Assembly: GCA_902780175.1 (NCBI GenBank)
Contig: CACZEU010000002.1
Location: forward strand, 1 to 48,095
DNA: 48,095 nt
Direction of reading: 5' to 3'
DNA from: an uncultured Bacteroidia bacterium
GTDB taxonomy: Bacteria; Bacteroidota; Bacteroidia; Bacteroidales; UBA932
The translations under genes were made by a program, and so were the position numbers. The notes beneath the pieces are model-generated. The model was not told the DNA's origin. It saw nothing but the letters and a program-made list of their open reading frames with translations, and did not search any database. Below are positions 47,677 through 48,095 of the stretch, piece after piece (position 1 is the stretch's first letter; every line of letters starts with the position of its first letter).

Positions 47677-48095
47677 TGCTTGCGTCTCCTTAAGGTGATT
47701 GCCACGTATGAAATGACTCCCAGAAGGATGATCAATATGGCGTGAGCCTCGTGGCAGAGGGTTGCGTAGAGTATGCCGGTCTCCCACACTATGCCGTATA
47801 TGGACTGCAAGGTAAGGGCTACCAGGTAATGATAGGCGCCGATGCCCCCGGGCACCGGGATGACGGAGGCGATGTTGCCGACAGCCGATATGAAAATGGC
47901 GTCGGAAAAAGTGAGCTCCGACAGCATCGGGACGGCCTTGAGGCCGCTCCAACTCATGGCGACATACGACGCCCAGATGGCCACGGTGTACAGGGCGAAA
48001 AGCCATTTGTGCTTCATCTTGCCTATGCTGGCGAACCCTGCGCCGAGGCCCCTTATCCATCCTGCAACCTTGCCGCAGAACCTGTTGCTGTCGCT
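47673..48095 (-). CDS. Flippase-like (LPG synthase transmembrane/UPF0104) protein, 5' end missing
   Basis: The C-terminal 140 residues of a polytopic membrane protein; the frame stays open to the window edge (S-D-S-N-R-F-C-G-K...). GNIASVIPVPGGIGAYHYL matches the conserved S-x-x-P-x-P-G-G-x-G motif of the lysylphosphatidylglycerol-synthase transmembrane/flippase family. The C-terminus is basic (TLRRRKQ). An internal Met at 48017 is not taken as the start because family members are about 320 residues long and the upstream residues fit. It is co-transcribed with the YccF gene. Confidence 0.85.
   Translation of the reverse strand, partial: SDSNRFCGKVAGWIRGLGAGFASIGKMKHKWLFALYTVAIWASYVAMSWSGLKAVPMLSELTFSDAIFISAVGNIASVIPVPGGIGAYHYLVALTLQSIYGIVWETGILYATLCHEAHAILIILLGVISYVAITLRRRKQ

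Overview
The window looks like chromosomal DNA of a fairly GC-rich member of Bacteroidota, most likely Bacteroidales. The evidence is the recurring promoter form TTTG-N19/20-TAnnTTTG (clean copies before 3879, 6433, 13836 and 39283), weak Shine-Dalgarno sequences, fimbrillin-like lipoproteins, a radical-SAM/lipoprotein pair, and the gene order mreB-mreC-mreD-mrdA-rodA. Genus cannot be set from sequence alone; a gut or rumen Rikenellaceae-like or similar uncultured lineage is a guess.

Layout. 1-3.9 kb: a fimbrillin-like lipoprotein with about 18 GLUG-type repeats, preceded by a coupled 51-residue peptide gene. 3.9-6.4 kb: small lipoprotein, nitroreductase, luxS and an acid phosphatase. 6.4-8.0 kb: radical-SAM/lipoprotein pair. 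8.0-11.8 kb: apparent arginine deiminase pathway operon (DMT transporter, deiminase-family enzyme, carbamate kinase, ornithine carbamoyltransferase). 11.8-13.7 kb: PspC-PadR-PspC operon. 13.8-15.2 kb: Na+/amino-acid symporter. 15.2-20.7 kb: the rod-shape operon mreBCD-mrdA-rodA. 20.8-24.2 kb: ispD, and topA-lrp on the other strand. 24.3-28.6 kb: class A PBP, ATP-grasp D-Ala-D-Ala ligase and prmC. 28.7-30.4 kb: orphan lipoprotein and HicAB. 30.5-35.0 kb: a seven-gene minus-strand operon in which every junction overlaps (TM2 protein, LolA-like protein, small membrane protein, two TPR/membrane paralogues, nth, miaA). 35.0-37.4 kb: flavodiiron protein diverging from a split chromate transporter. 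37.4-45.3 kb: accessory region. 45.3-48.1 kb: DjlA-like co-chaperone, BASS-like transporter, YccF and a flippase-like protein cut by the window end.

The accessory region holds a second fimbrillin-like lipoprotein with its own 44-residue upstream peptide, a DUF3990/XRE toxin-antitoxin pair, an AT-rich orphan gene, a nuclease-helicase (DUF2075) and a Fic protein. Copies of one palindromic repeat family lie between these genes (37.43, 40.59, 43.82 and 45.31 kb). Two full copies carry the same core in opposite orientation between identical 34-bp inverted arms.

The observations most worth following are: (i) the small acidic-tailed peptide genes coupled to both fimbrillin-like lipoproteins; (ii) promoters whose -7 box ends 4-5 nt before the ATG, implying leaderless mRNAs, including a 26-bp divergent spacer serving two genes; (iii) the palindromic repeat family with a flipped core; (iv) palindromes just upstream of several promoters, notably a Fic gene whose product ends in a winged helix; and (v) the all-overlapping envelope operon. 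No tRNA, rRNA, CRISPR array, transposase or integrase was seen.
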